64,000 bases of DNA from Pyrrhosoma nymphula (Eukaryota; Arthropoda; Insecta; Odonata; Coenagrionidae): assembly GCA_963573305.1 (NCBI GenBank), contig OY754337.1, forward strand, positions 79,311,094 to 79,375,093, given 5' to 3'. Shown in pieces: positions 23,592 through 35,465 of this stretch (the stretch's first letter is position 1; each line of letters opens with the position of its first letter). The position numbers and the translations under genes are program-made. The notes beneath the pieces were generated by a model that did not search any database, was not told the DNA's origin, and saw only the letters and a program-made list of their open reading frames with translations.

Positions 23592-23674
23592 TGGTTTTGT
23601 TTACTCTTCGATTTCACTGCTACTACTACGAAAAAGTTGTAATTTTTGCTCTAAGAATAGGCTTGTGTAAATAA

Positions 23675-25208
23675 AAGCTGGTTGTTCAAACGTCTCGATA
23701 ATATGCAATATTTTTAGATAATATCATGATGTACATTCGTTGATGGACAACTTAAACTTAAATAACATCATAATAACTTAAATAACATAATATTAGATAG
23801 GAATTGAATATTATCATACGGTGTAACTAATTAATTGGTAGCTAGCCAGTTCGTACAATTCCCCTCGGAAATGCATTATTATGCCTACATCGTATTTAAA
23901 AACATGTGAATGATGTACACTACTGCGTAAACTTCATATATTCAAATGAAGATTCATTAAAGTTGATGACATGCTTGACTTGGACGTTTGCTTATACTTG
24001 CAATTATATATAGAAAATAAAAAATTACCTGCCATAGCTATGTATTCAGCGCCTAACTTGTTAATCATCTTACATAATCAAAGCAGTCGCATACCAGGCA
24101 TAGTCGTGGTAATCAATTTGAATGGCATAACTATGCATAATTATAGAGTGGTGATGACATGATGACATATATTGTCCATCTTCCACTCATTTATACATTT
24201 ATACTCTTTAAATCTCTCCAGATGTGGAAGAAAATGCTTGGAGGATGAGCAAGGTCATGAGGAATAATAATCATGATAAGTAAAATTTAGAACAACATCG
24301 GCATTAACAAGGAAAGTGCAACTATAAGAAACATAGAGGAACTATTCCTCAACATAATCCCCAGATATTAATAGGAAATTATATTAACTGGTCATTGAAA
24401 AGCAAAAACTCGTTAAAACCATCTAAAAACAGTAAAAAAAACAAGTCACGGTATGTAGTAAGAGTTACAACCCGTGAAACACTCTATACCTATACACCGG
24501 TGATAGTCAAGTGGTTAAGGTGACTGACTGCGAGTGGAAAGGTTTCGAGATCGATGCCCTGATAAGGTACATTTTTTACTTTTTTTTCTTAAGTTTTAAT
24601 GTGTTAATTTTTACATATTGTGATCTTTTCATCGTTACTTCAATGAAAAATATTTTTAGTCAATTTTTAAAATGTAAATAGAGGCGGGAGTAGACTTGTA
24701 CCCCGTCTACGCTCCGTTAACACTCCAAGACGACGGACGCTTCGTTTACTCTCCGGTGTTCCACTTTACGCTCCCCAGACTCTCCGTTCACCTTCCCTTG
24801 TGGCTTGGTCAACTATTCCTTCACTCTCCGATAGGAGCTTCATTCACGCCCCCTTCACGCTATATTTTCGCCAGGGTTGTGCCGAGCTAAATACGCTGAC
24901 TTGGCGTAATAACTACAGCCGGAGAGAAGGTGACTCAAAGTCTCCGGCTGGGGTCGGCACGCCCTACATCTCGTTTCCGCGACCTCCGCCTTGAATATAA
25001 TTCGGCGGTACACGAGTGTGTTTACGACACCATCCTGGCACGCGTGGACAAAACCCTCGGTCTCGGACTTCAGACCGGCGCGGCGGAGCGTAGGAAAGAA
25101 AACATCAGCTCCTTCGATAACCCATGTTTTCGATGGGCTTATCGGTATGCGCCTTGAGCAAGGCCTTCTGCTCGGCTTTTTTTATTTAAAGCCTGAGGAC
25201 GTCTGCCT
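23675..25208. other. Unannotated stretch, CpG-richer after 24,690
   Basis: The first kilobase is AT-rich with a tRNA-like A/B-box pair at about 24,500-24,565. From about 24,690 the base composition rises in G+C and may be the 3' region of the R2/R4-type element that follows on the minus strand. No frame is convincing. Confidence 0.45.
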
Positions 25209-26497
25209 TCAATGACAAGATGGTCGTGTCATGGTCGCTTCCGTCGGATGACGGAAGTCGAGACCGGTTTCGTCCGCAGCCCTCTTTGCCGCCTGGAAGA
25301 GAAACGCCCCTGCTCCCGCACTCTCGTGCTCTCTCACGAGATTGAGCTGGGGGTCCCTGCTTTTCAACACTCGGCAAGCTGTACCCAGGACAATTCTGCT
25401 GTGGAGACACTCCAGACTCAATAGTCCTCTACCACCTACATTGCGAGGGAGGTACAATCTGGCGACGGAAGATTTTGGATGAAGACTTCTCTTGATGGTC
25501 ATCATTTTCCTCGTTCCACTATCAAGGTTCTGCAACACGTTGACGTTCCACTTCATGCATCCGAAGGTATACAGCAGTGTAGGAACCGCGAACATGTTCG
25601 TGGCAAGAACAAGGTTCTTGCCAGAAAGTTCAGAACTCCAGATGTTCCTGAGAGTCTGTCTGTATTAGGCGGTGAGCTTTTCCTTCACTGCTGTAACCTC
25701 CTGCATTTGGCGAAGGGGGACGCCGAGATATTCATAGCTATCATCGTCCTCGAGGTGACGAATGACGCTCCTGTCAACAAGTTGCACGTCTTCCTTGATC
25801 TCCGAAAATTTTCCTCTCGCTAAGTGGATGGATTCACACTTGTCCAATCCGAACTCCATCTTTATAGCCTCACTATATTCCAGTATGGCGTCCAGAGCAG
25901 TGTACAGGTCTTTCGCATTAGATGCATAAAGCTTCAGGTCATCCATAAAAAAATGGGTGACCTTATGTTTCCTGTCACCTGGAACACCGCACATGTATCC
26001 TCTACCTCGTCGCAGCCGAAAGGACAGGGGAAGGAGGGAAATACAGAACAGTAAAGGGCTCAAACTGTCGCCTTGAAAAATGCCACGGTGGTATGTTTAC
26101 CAACTCTGTGGAAACTGACTGCTTGCCTGAAATCAGAACGAATCACGTTTTCCTGAGTGGTAACAGGCGTTGGATGCAGTACACCTCTGGGTGGACTTTC
26201 ATCAATTTCAGCATGGCGTTGATAACCTCATGCGAGGTGGTGTCAAATGCCTTCTTGTAGTCCACTGAGGCCATTGATAGGTTTCGCTTATGCCGGATGG
26301 CATCCTGGGCAGATTGAGCAGGTTGAGCAGGTATCAATGAGCAGGTTGTCCTTGCATCCCGCGATTCCTCGCTTTGAGTCCCGCTGCTCGTACATCTCCT
26401 CCAACACAGGCTGCACGTGGTGGAGGATAAAGTCGCTCAAGATAGAGGTGAACGCCTTGTATACAGTGTTGAGGCAGGTAATAGGGTGGTAGTTCTG
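25209..26497 (-). pseudogene. R2/R4-type non-LTR retrotransposon reverse transcriptase
   Basis: Minus-strand frames read in order through an R2/R4-superclade reverse transcriptase. At about 26,497-26,390 there is YHPITCLNTVYK, the finger motif. At 26,370-26,340 a KRGIAGCKDNLL-type segment follows. At 26,337-26,143 comes SVDYKKAFD, holding the first catalytic Asp. At 26,063-25,665 come SPLLFCISL and FMDDLKLYA, holding the catalytic DD pair. At 25,595-25,209 comes the thumb with RLYLPRNVGGRGL. At least three frame changes separate these blocks, so the copy is dead. The N-terminal zinc fingers and the C-terminal restriction-like endonuclease are not seen. These elements integrate by target-primed reverse transcription; no target sequence such as rDNA is seen at its edges. 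Confidence 0.8.
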
Positions 26498-28439
26498 CTA
26501 TAATTCTTCTTATATTATGTATCAGCGTATCCTGCGTATTTTTCCTTCATGTCTACCTTCCAGATAACCCAGATAGCCCAGTGATTTTAGCTAAAATTCA
26601 GGCCTAGCCTCAAGTTAAATAATGTAAATTGGAAAAATTGGCAATTAATAGCGCTCTTCTTGTTCCATAAAAGGTCAAAAGTCAAAGAAAACCCGCGGAC
26701 TGATTATTTTATTTTTAATCCACTTTCCCAAAAACTAAATCCTTACTCGTAAAAAGTAGTATTGGAAACTAGTTTCTCGTCCAATTTCTCCGAAATTTTC
26801 AAAGTGTGAGCACTTAAGTGTTACTGCTCTCGAAACTGAACGTTTTCTCAAAATAATGGTTGAAACATCAAAAACCAAGCACCGGAGTTAAAAAATTAGC
26901 CTAAATTAACGTTGTGCGTAAGAAATAATTTTTTTATTATTGTTTTTTATTACATCGCCATACGGCCGTCACCATTGTACCAGACGAGTTCTAAATGTTT
27001 AGCATTACATTATTTTCCATAGGGTAAAAACCTAAAATCAGTGGTCTAAGAGACAAAGCTAAGGGGTCTTGCCTTAAGCCTGCTTTCCCATAATATTCTT
27101 GTAGAGGTGTCCAAGTTGGCGCATAATTACAAGCTCTAATGAAAACGTGTTTGTTGACGCAGGAAATAATCCGTGCGATAAGGAATGCAAATTGGCAGGT
27201 GGGTGTGAATGGCAACTTCCCCAAGTCCAGGAAAAATGCATTCATCAACGCCTTCAATGAGCCCCCTCTCTGTTACTCGAGGGAGAGTTTTGAAGGGAAA
27301 GTGTGAAGAACAAAAATTGGTAATGGCGAGCTTTCGTCTCGCCAGATAAATGTCTTTTTGCTAAAAAACCTCCATTATTGGCGATATAAAAAATGATGCC
27401 AAGGGGAAGATTAAAGAATGCGCAATTGTAAAATGTAAGAAACATAACCGTAAGACCATTAGTTTTTGAGGAAATTAAGTTTTTAAGATGACCAATTTTT
27501 TCCGTGAGTTCGCCACCATATTTGAAGGCTATAGGAACTACCATTCCCCCTAGATGACGCAGCCATCGAGCAGTCACTTATCTTCGCTCCTTTAAAAACC
27601 TCGGTTTATTACTTCCCGTATAATGAGAATTTGTGTGACGGAAGGTGTGAAAGTGCACTGTAGGAAAAAACTGCGCTGGTGATTGGTTTGCTGGAGGGGG
27701 TATTTTAGCAGATAGTTATGTTTTTTTTTCACAAAAACCATTTTAAAGCTACGGGGCGTCCCGGAAGCCCAGACCACCCTGTCGGTATGTTACTCTCCCT
27801 TTCTTTAGGAGATCCTCGGCCAATGGCCAGAGTACACCAGACTCCCTGACTTCTTCTTTGAAGAGCATTCGTGCGAAACGAAACGAACGAATAAAACGAG
27901 CATTTGACAAACTGTTCTCAAACTTCACAAAAGTTTATAAAAAAACTTCTGCGAAGTAACGTACTCCCCTTGGGGCACCCCACAAACCAATCACCGTTGG
28001 TGATTTGTTAGCGTACATTTACGGCGAGTTGGTGGTTAAACATCCCACCCGTTGGTGATCAAACTGTTTTCAATGTGAAGAAAATGAGGTGGAGGATAGT
28101 GGTTAGATAAGAAAACCAACTGCTCGATCGCTGCACCATCTATGGTGAACAAGACTAAACGGCATTCTTTCCCAACATGGCGGAGAGAAAAAAACGCACT
28201 TCTCAGGTTTGGCAGTTAGCCATACCTAGAATAAATTTTGCATTGTTATTTTATAACTACTGCATAAATGCGCAAATTTTGCATAATTAATGTAAGTGAA
28301 TTTTGCTGCGATAACTCAGTTGAAAGTGGGTGAAAAGCGCGTTTTTTCCTGGCGAGACGAAAGCTCACCTTTATCCAAAAATGAAACCGACCCGTGCGCG
28401 GGGGTTGTTGGAGAATGCGGAATGGGAGAATGGAATACG
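26498..28439. other. Unannotated stretch with a distant inverted pair
   Basis: No gene is recognised. GGCGAGCTTTCGTCTCGCCA at about 27,325-27,345 is repeated in inverse sense at about 28,349-28,368 (TGGCGAGACGAAAGCTCACC). AAACCAATCACC at 27,990 faces GGTGATTGGTTT at 27,677. These may be the ends of an unrecognised element or rearranged copies. Confidence 0.4.
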
Positions 28440-28710
28440 AATGAGATTGAATGGGGAGGAGGCAGACTGGAGTTGTGGAGTGGAATGGAAGGAAGAAAGG
28501 TCTTTTCTTCTCGGAGGGAGTTAGTTCCTCCGCTCTTTCGAGTGAGTGTTAAGGGGGGAGGGGAGGGTAGGGGGGAAGGGGTGACGGAGAGACCCGGAAG
28601 TGGACGAAGCGGCCGTGGAGTGCTTGTGTGTGGATGGGTGGGGGTTGGGAAGAATTACCAAGGGATGAGAAGGAGGGAAGTAATTAACACTGAGGGAGGT
28701 GGAGAGGATA
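28440..28710. repeat. Purine-rich low-complexity tract
   Basis: The plus strand is dominated by GGA/GGGA/GAGG units. Apparent open frames here come from the lack of pyrimidines (few stops on one strand) and are not supported as genes. Confidence 0.7.
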
Positions 28711-30569
28711 TGAAGAGGGTATGGTGTCAAAAACATGCAACCATCGTCAGCCATTTTTGATTCCGCGCATAACTGATTTCGGCCATCTTGGTGGGTGCAG
28801 GGAGAAGGTGAGAAGGTTTGTTATAATGATATATTTTTTATGTTACATGAAGTTTATTACGACAACTGTTTAAAAGTAAAAATAATTACCAGTTTCCAAC
28901 TAATTTTGCTGCTTCACTCATGGAAATATAAGTCCCCTGTGATTAGTTTAAAGAGGGTGAGATGGTCGACTTTTTGCGAAGCAATCAAAACGGTTCAAAT
29001 TAAAAACCTTGCGTAAGAGGGGGAAAAAGCAATGAGATGAAAAATCAACATTTGGACGAGTGTCTGTCAGGTCATGCAATGCTTTCCTATGTATATGTAT
29101 AGGTATCCGCTAAAATTCATGCTCATGCATTAAAGCTTAGGGGCAAAGAAATCATGTTGATATCGAATATTTAAACGAGTTGTCCCCCAAACATACTGCA
29201 TATCTAAACGGAAATTGACAAAATGGCTGATGAAGCTTGCTCAAGGTACAGGGTCTTGTATTTGCCACCGTGGGGAGTTCTTTCTCCATGTGAACACCTT
29301 CCTCAAAGGCTATTAGCACACAAGGGTAGCGGAGAAGGGAATTGGGGTGGGGAGGGTTTGTAAAGGGGGAAGGGAGGACGTTCGGGAGTTCTCGGGAAAG
29401 GGGTGTGGGAAGAGGTTGGGGTACGGGAGAACGAGGTGAAGTTAGCGGTAGGGGACGCCGCGCCGCCCGCCGGGAAAATTCTCTGTCTTCTGGTACCGAA
29501 GAGGAAAGGACGGGGTCGCTCGTAGGCATAGCGGATAGAGAGCTATGAGAAGACCATGATTGGAAACCAGAAGACTTCGAGTTTCTTAAAATGCGCATGT
29601 ATACAATCAACAGTTCACCGCGAAATGCCGTGTTAACTAATTATGACCATCAGTCATTAATTCATTCAATCAATCAAAATCAGTCATTTAAGTTGGTGTA
29701 GCTGCAGCCCTCCAATATACCTTGCTTCACATACGCTAATACTTGTATGCCCTCTTAGCTCTTCTTTTTCAAATCCCGTTGAATCTGGCTTCTATATTTT
29801 TCCCACAGTGTTCCTCGAGGGATTTTTCCTTCTATTGTACCTTTTCTTGTGTTCCTTCAGTAACTTATCATGTCCCACTAATTGATTCTTTGCTCATTCT
29901 TAATTGAACAGCATTTGTTTATTGATTTCGGCATTGTGCAAAGATGTATGCTTCCATTATTATCTAAGTGTAGTTGAATGTGATGTATATCCATATTAGA
30001 GGTGATTCTTTTTAATATTCTTCGGCGAGTACGGTCATTTCTCAGATACTATCTGCCACTTGCAGTAGATATCAGCTCTATGAATGAGTTGGAGGGCCAA
30101 CCTCCGAACTCGAGCCGAGCCCAACAGTGCTTAATCATAGTGAGCGAGGGGGAAATGGTGTTTTCATCGTATTGCAAGTCGTTACTCCACACATATATTT
30201 TGATGTGATAAAAAAATAGTTTATTACATAGGATGTGTTTCCATTAACTCTTTAAATTGCTAATAATAACAGCAAAATGTGAAAGGGAAAACTCCTTGGA
30301 TCACTAGGATACCAGTGAATGACCTCACAGTCGAAAATTTTGATTGGAGCTATTTTCGTGGAACTACTTAAATGAATTACGTTTTTTTTATAGAAAGTGC
30401 TAGGTTTTGCAAACATTTTGCGTTTTACATGGAGCTCAATAATATTTTTCTGTTACTGTTGATGATATATGCTTGTGAGTAATGAGTAAAATTTACAGCT
30501 TTCCTGAAAAAAGTTATTAATAGAACATCAAGTTGACTGGGCTCAAAAGGTTATAGGTGTAATAACAGG
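28711..30569. other. Unannotated stretch with second purine-rich tract
   Basis: Another GGGA-rich tract lies at about 29,335-29,460. Nothing else is recognised. Confidence 0.5.
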
Positions 30570-30740
30570 TAAGAACAAACATTTATGTAATTTTCCCCAG
30601 CTTTTTGTCTCCCGTACAACGCGTTTCGATGTCAATACATCGCGTTGTACCGGAAATAAAAAAATCTGTGAAAAGGTATTCAAATAATGTTGTTCTTATT
30701 GTAATGAACTTCCACATATTGGAGCCTGATTCCGTCGATT
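30570..30740. mobile_element. Fold-back element with same tail as the 16.5-kb copy
   Basis: The arms 30,570-30,622 and 30,645-30,698 are imperfect complements (TAAGAACAA outside; a perfect GTACAACGCG/CGCGTTGTAC inside). The tip at 30,623-30,644 (minus) has GATGT/ACATC and GAAAC, with the CTGA box degraded to CGCGATG. The tail ATGAACTTCCACATATTGGA, then GCCTGA, matches the tail after the 16.5-kb hairpin, so the two belong to one family. No clear target duplication was found. Confidence 0.65.
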
Positions 30741-31927
30741 ATAAAGTAGCAGATGGCTAGACAAGTTGGATTTCAATTATTATCAGTTATTAACTATGGA
30801 TATGGAGGCTTAGGTACCTCTTAATTAATGTCAACTCATAAGCGGTGGGAGTTTTATGCATCACCATCGATTTTTTCGGGAATTCTACCAATTAAAATAA
30901 AGTTTTCATTGACTTTTACGTGATAACATATACCTTTTCTTTGAGTCGCTCCCCTTGCTTGAAGTTGGGTTCTTTTCTGTCTCTTGACCCAGCATGGCCT
31001 AGAATCCATAGCGAAATATCTGAATATATTGAGGGCGTCCCAAGTTTATTCTGTGAGTTGAGTTTCCGGCAGAGCAGTTCGCTGTACGTTGTGCCAGAAA
31101 ATGCAATGCAGACTTTATGTTTTTGGAAACTGCATCTAAGGTTAAGGTGATTCCATGTACACCTTTGGTTGTGATTTATGATATTCGTGTTTTTAATGAA
31201 ATATCTTAGGATGCCTCCCTTGCATCTCGTCAAAATTATTTTTGGTGTCCCAGAATATAAGGCTTTCTTAAATCCACTGAATAATGATAAGGAGTTGGCA
31301 ACTGCTGAATACTTTATTATAACTCACTAAGAAAACTACTTAAATCCAAATGTTTGGTAGTAATTCTCATCCTACATTGTTCTTTTCCTCAATAACGTAT
31401 AAAACATGCTCCCTTATTTATTTTGTCTGCAGAGATATCGTCGTCTACAAACTACCCTCTCCAACTCTCCACTATTCTTCTTCCTTCTGTCATTCCTTCT
31501 TCGGAAACTCTCGATTATTTCCCTTCTATTTGTGAAAATTATTCATTTTTCCTTTAAGATCGTATTATCTCCATTCCTCTTCGAGCGTGCAGGTAAAATC
31601 ATGCAATCATTTACATATTATTTTCCTTAAAATATCTTGATCTGGTCGTTAAACACATTCGTTTGTGCAGAATTGCAATACTGTATTGGGTAATTTTCAT
31701 ACGACTTCTTACAATGCGACTTTTCTGAGAAATGAATGTGATAAATCAACCTATTCGATGCCCTTCGCCGTCTATTATTTGTCTATTTCCGTGAGATAAT
31801 GTGTTGTATACATTTGTTCGATCTAATATTTGAAAATAGAAAGTGATTTGTATTATTTTTGGAAATATATTTTTATTCTGAAAAATATTGATATTTTTAG
31901 TTTTTGAGGTTAGATGCTCACTAAATT
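30741..31927. other. Unannotated stretch
   Basis: Nothing recognisable in about 1.2 kb. Confidence 0.5.
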
Positions 31928-32163
31928 GGGTGAAATTTGTCATGAAAAAATTAATTTGGATTGACCGGGATTCGAACCCGGATCTCCCAGTTGCAGGTCA
32001 GGTGTGTTAGCCAGTTACTCTGTGTTCGTGTTGCATTGTGTAGGTGTGTTTGCCGGTTTCACAGTGTGATTGGCTAACACACCTTCACTGACCTGCAATT
32101 GGGAGATCCGCGTTCGAATCCCGGTCAAATCAAATGATTTTTTTTCATGACAAACATCACCCT
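31928..32163. repeat. Inverted pair of tRNA-like (SINE-type) units
   Basis: The arms 31,928-32,018 and 32,072-32,163 are near-complementary around a spacer of about 53 bases. Each arm holds, outward-directed, GGCTAACACACC and a B-box-like GTTCGAATCCCGGTC (minus at 31,968-31,978; plus at 32,110-32,121). TTTGTCATGAAAA closes the ends. The arms look like the tRNA-derived head of a SINE arranged head to head. They are not standard tRNA genes: the acceptor stem does not close convincingly. Confidence 0.7.
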
Positions 32164-32837
32164 CTTTGGTGTACATGTTTGCATCCGTGCGCGTAACTGC
32201 GTTCCAGACCATTTGTGCAATCGCAATGATTGGGAAATTTTTTGAAGTTGAAGTTTTTAAGTGGCAGTGACCTTGCTATCAGTCCGAGGTGAAAGGACTG
32301 ACAGTTGAATTGGGCTTAGTATATATTTTGACCACTTGCTCCTCTAACTTGCTTCTATAACCTCTTAAAATGTAATAATTCAGCTTTGCTCAGTTTCGAA
32401 TTCACTTCGTCCCTTCTGAAATGTCGCAGGTTCTCCCTCTTCTTCCTTGCTTGTCGAGCCAGCTCCTTCAGTCACGGTCGCGTGAATCCCTTTGTCCCAA
32501 GTGTGCAAACGGCTTCACTTACCGAATCTGACACCTTTTATCCTCCTTGAGTAATTTCTTGCCGCACCTATTACTCCAAGAAATAGGAAGACCAAGGGAG
32601 ATGAAGTATCCCTCTACCTATCTCTTCATGTTTCACCATCCCATCTTACCATTATCCTACTCACTTACCATCTCACTCTGAAGTCCATGTCAAGAAAACT
32701 CATGCAATATTCCGTTTCGTATCATTCTTATATCTCAAATGTTTCCTCAAACACACCTAATGTTTCTATCTTCGGCTCTTTCACATTGGAATGACGCTTC
32801 TTTTGCTTAACCCGTTCTCTTGTGAGTAGTTTCTGTA

Positions 32838-33400
32838 TTAAGGTGGTTCCATCGTAAAATGACTTAAATGTAATTTTATTCATATTCTGTCTACTTGTAG
32901 AAAAAGTTGTCTTCTATCTGAAATAAGCAACAAAATAACACCTTTCCACGCTATTTTATTCTATAATTGAACTTGAAATCACATGGTGTTCAATGGGGGA
33001 ATGAGAGAACCACGGGGAAAAATAGTATTTTTCCAAAAATATAAATGCCATTTTTGCGGAAAACTATTTATTTGAAGGAAATAATCCAGAGAAATTGATT
33101 ACAAATAAAATATAGGTATCTTACCACCTTATATTTTTAGTTGTTGAAGAATTAATGCCGTAATTGCAGTCAAAATGTGGTAATTCGTAGGAAATGGCGC
33201 TGCAGTCGGATCCTATTGCTGAAAAAAAAGTGCTCATTTAATATACATTCGTGGAATAATCTGTATATGTTGTACCCTAATTTTGGGTTTCTATAGGTGA
33301 TACATTTCATCAGCAACAGCAGGATTTTTTGGACAAAATATCAATAATGTGGAACTTAGTATTTGTTTTGACTCACACAGTCGCGGGGGAACCTCCTTAA
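32838..33400. mobile_element. TTAA-type MITE, second subfamily, intact copy
   Basis: TTAA stands at both ends (32,838-32,841; 33,397-33,400). The left end is TTAAGGTGGTTCC, and the complement of the right end is TTAAGGAGGTTCC. The length of 563 bp nearly equals copy B of the first subfamily, and both begin TTAAGG, which suggests one transposase source. It is the reference for the interrupted copy at 11,680-12,542. Confidence 0.7.
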
Positions 33401-34112
33401 TAGAGATCAAGTAAATCACGATCGAATAAGCGCAATATATTAAGCTTATAACGAGGCAGGATTAGTTGGATAATAAACCTTTCCATAGGAATCGTATTCA
33501 TGCAGGTCCACATCCCTTTTTGCTTAAGTAAATACCACAACCTTGTCCTTTGATCCTCATCTGGATTCACCCTTGCGGGGAATTCAACGGAACGGAAACG
33601 ATTGCTGACCTTTTGAGTGCTAAAACTCCGTTCCATCGGCTCTCGAATCTTTCATCAACACCAGGAATCTAAGCATATTTTTCCTTACATAGTTTTCCTT
33701 ATTCTAGCTCATATACTGCGATATCATGTTCTTAAATTTTATTTTGCAGGCAGCTTCCTGTATCAAATAAATATACGAAAATTACATCGCTCACATTTAG
33801 AGCACGGTCACCCCTGCTGCCGAAGCGGTCAACAGCTTACCTCAAAGGTCACAAATTCGTCTGATGCAAAAAAAGAAAGTCGTGGGACACGTGTATGTCC
33901 GTTTATCCAGAAACACCTTTTTCACGTTTAAAATGCTCAATGGATTATCGCAGAGGTCATAGTGAAGATGTTTGTGACGGAATTTGAGTCTCGGCGGTGG
34001 CGAAGGTGCAAAATTCGACTAAATTCCGACCCCTTGAGTGCTAGAGGGAGAATGCATATTGAAAAATCACTTGGTAATATTCCACACTTTATTTAAGAAA
34101 AAACATACCCAG
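33401..34112. other. Unannotated stretch
   Basis: No gene recognised. A tRNA-B-box-like fragment may lie near 34,000-34,020. Confidence 0.45.
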
Positions 34113-34140
34113 GTTTCGGCAACTCAGTGCCATTTTCAAG
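34113..34140 (-). ncRNA. Degenerate hammerhead-like core
   Basis: The minus strand reads CTTGAAAA, then stem II TGGCA/TGCC, then GAAAC. The CUGA box is altered. TATTCCACAC just outside resembles the flank of the 16.5-kb hairpin (TATTCCAC), which supports common origin. Confidence 0.4.
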
Positions 34141-34179
34141 GTATCTGATCGTGTGGTGGCCGAGTATATATATATTCCT

Positions 34180-34400
34180 TATAGGGGGAGGGAGGTAAAA
34201 GGAGTGGAAGGGGAGGGGGAGGAGGTGCAAGGCCAAGAGTTGGGGGGGGGAGGGAGGGGGTTAGGGTAATCCTGGGAAATTGGAAAGAAAGAAGCGGGAG
34301 GGATTAGTCAATCGGGTTCTTTTTGTGGAGGAGTGAGAACAGGGTGAGGGACGATTGTTGGTAACTACGAGGGCAGGAGGTTGTGGGAAGGGTGGGATAC
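34180..34400. repeat. Purine-rich tract
   Basis: GGGGGAGGGAGG-type sequence on the plus strand with a 9-G run near 34,240; low complexity. Confidence 0.75.
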
Positions 34401-34598
34401 TGATTTTTAGGAGAGGAGAATGGGTGGAGAATATATGGTCATTACATAAAATACTTTGGCAGTTAAGAATTTCAAATTGCTTTAAAAAATCCAAATTTTC
34501 ACCAGACCAATCCAATCCAATTTTTTACCAAGTCCCATTTTTGCCATATACAAAAGTTTTCCCCCACATATATACCCGAACTGTTTTATTGTATGCAC

Positions 34599-34623
34599 CT
34601 ATGAAGATGCAGTGCATCGAAAC
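34599..34623 (+). ncRNA. Degenerate hammerhead-like core
   Basis: It reads CTATGAAGA, a stem II made of GATGCA/TGCATC, then GAAAC. The CTGA box has an inserted or changed base. It faces the opposite way to the core at 34,113, with the purine-rich tract between them. Confidence 0.4.
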
Positions 34624-34717
34624 CATGGTCAAAATAATTTATATCTAGTGGAGAATTGCCATTTCTGTGCCTTCATGTACTGAAGTTCCGCCATATTACG
34701 CCTGACCTCTCATTTTT

Positions 34718-34886
34718 TGATATATTTATTAAATTACCAAGAATATTTGTCTTATATAACTATATTTTTTCGCCATTAATATCACGATATATACCTCACA
34801 CTTCTTACAGACGCTGAAATTGAAATATCAAATTCGAACATGGTCTCCATTATGACTAGGGACATATGTCGCTCGAACTACTTTAA
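34718..34886. mobile_element. TTAA-type MITE, truncated copy D
   Basis: Only the right third of the copy-B consensus remains: AACATGGTCTCCATTATGAC, then GTCGCTCGAACTAC, and TTAA at 34,883-34,886. Confidence 0.65.
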
Positions 34887-35079
34887 GTGTCCAGGGAAGG
34901 ACCTGGAGGAATGTGTATGCGTGGGTGGCTATGGGAACAGCGTTGGCGCCTTGGAGTCGTCCCGGGATGCAAGGAGTAGGCAGCGGGTCCGAGTGGGAGG
35001 AGACGTAGGGGAAGGGTTTGCTCTTTCGTTCGGAGGCTGCGCGGATGGACCCTGCATCTCTCCCTCATGCGAGGGTGTT

Positions 35080-35465
35080 TGAAACGGGGGTCGGGGGGTG
35101 GAGAAGGCTCTGGGACGCAGTTCGTGGGTGTCCTTGCTCTGTGCGATAAGCAGTGGCAACAGGGGGTGGGGGTGTGTGCCGCAAAATGATCTTGAGAAGT
35201 AAATGGGGAAGACGTGGTGAGTTTCAGTGGGGAGTGAGAGGTGATGGGGGAGGAGGAAGTAGGGATAGATTGAACAAGGGTGGAGTGAGGTGCTGTGAAG
35301 GGTTTTCCCGCGGTGGGTGGTTCTCTTGAATTTATAGCTTTCCACGGCTGAAGGACGCGGGGAGAGGGGTCAAGCGAAGGGTTTTTCGAAGAAGAGGGGG
35401 TGGTGTAAGGGTTGGGGGGGTTGTGGGAGAGGGTGGTTTTTCTGGAAGGAGGGGAATGGATTGGC
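35080..35465. repeat. Purine-rich tract
   Basis: G/A-rich plus strand with GGGGTGG, GGGAGAGGG and GGTGTAAGGG units. Long frames across it are compositional artefacts. Confidence 0.7.

Noticed and set aside
24500..24565. tRNA-like A/B-box segment
   Set aside because: GTGGTTAAGG and TTTCGAGATCGATGCC are suggestive, but no cloverleaf closes; at most a decayed SINE head.
28296..28760. Long Gly/Glu/Arg-rich plus-strand frame, 154 residues
   Set aside because: It lies on a purine-rich tract where stops are rare; composition explains it.
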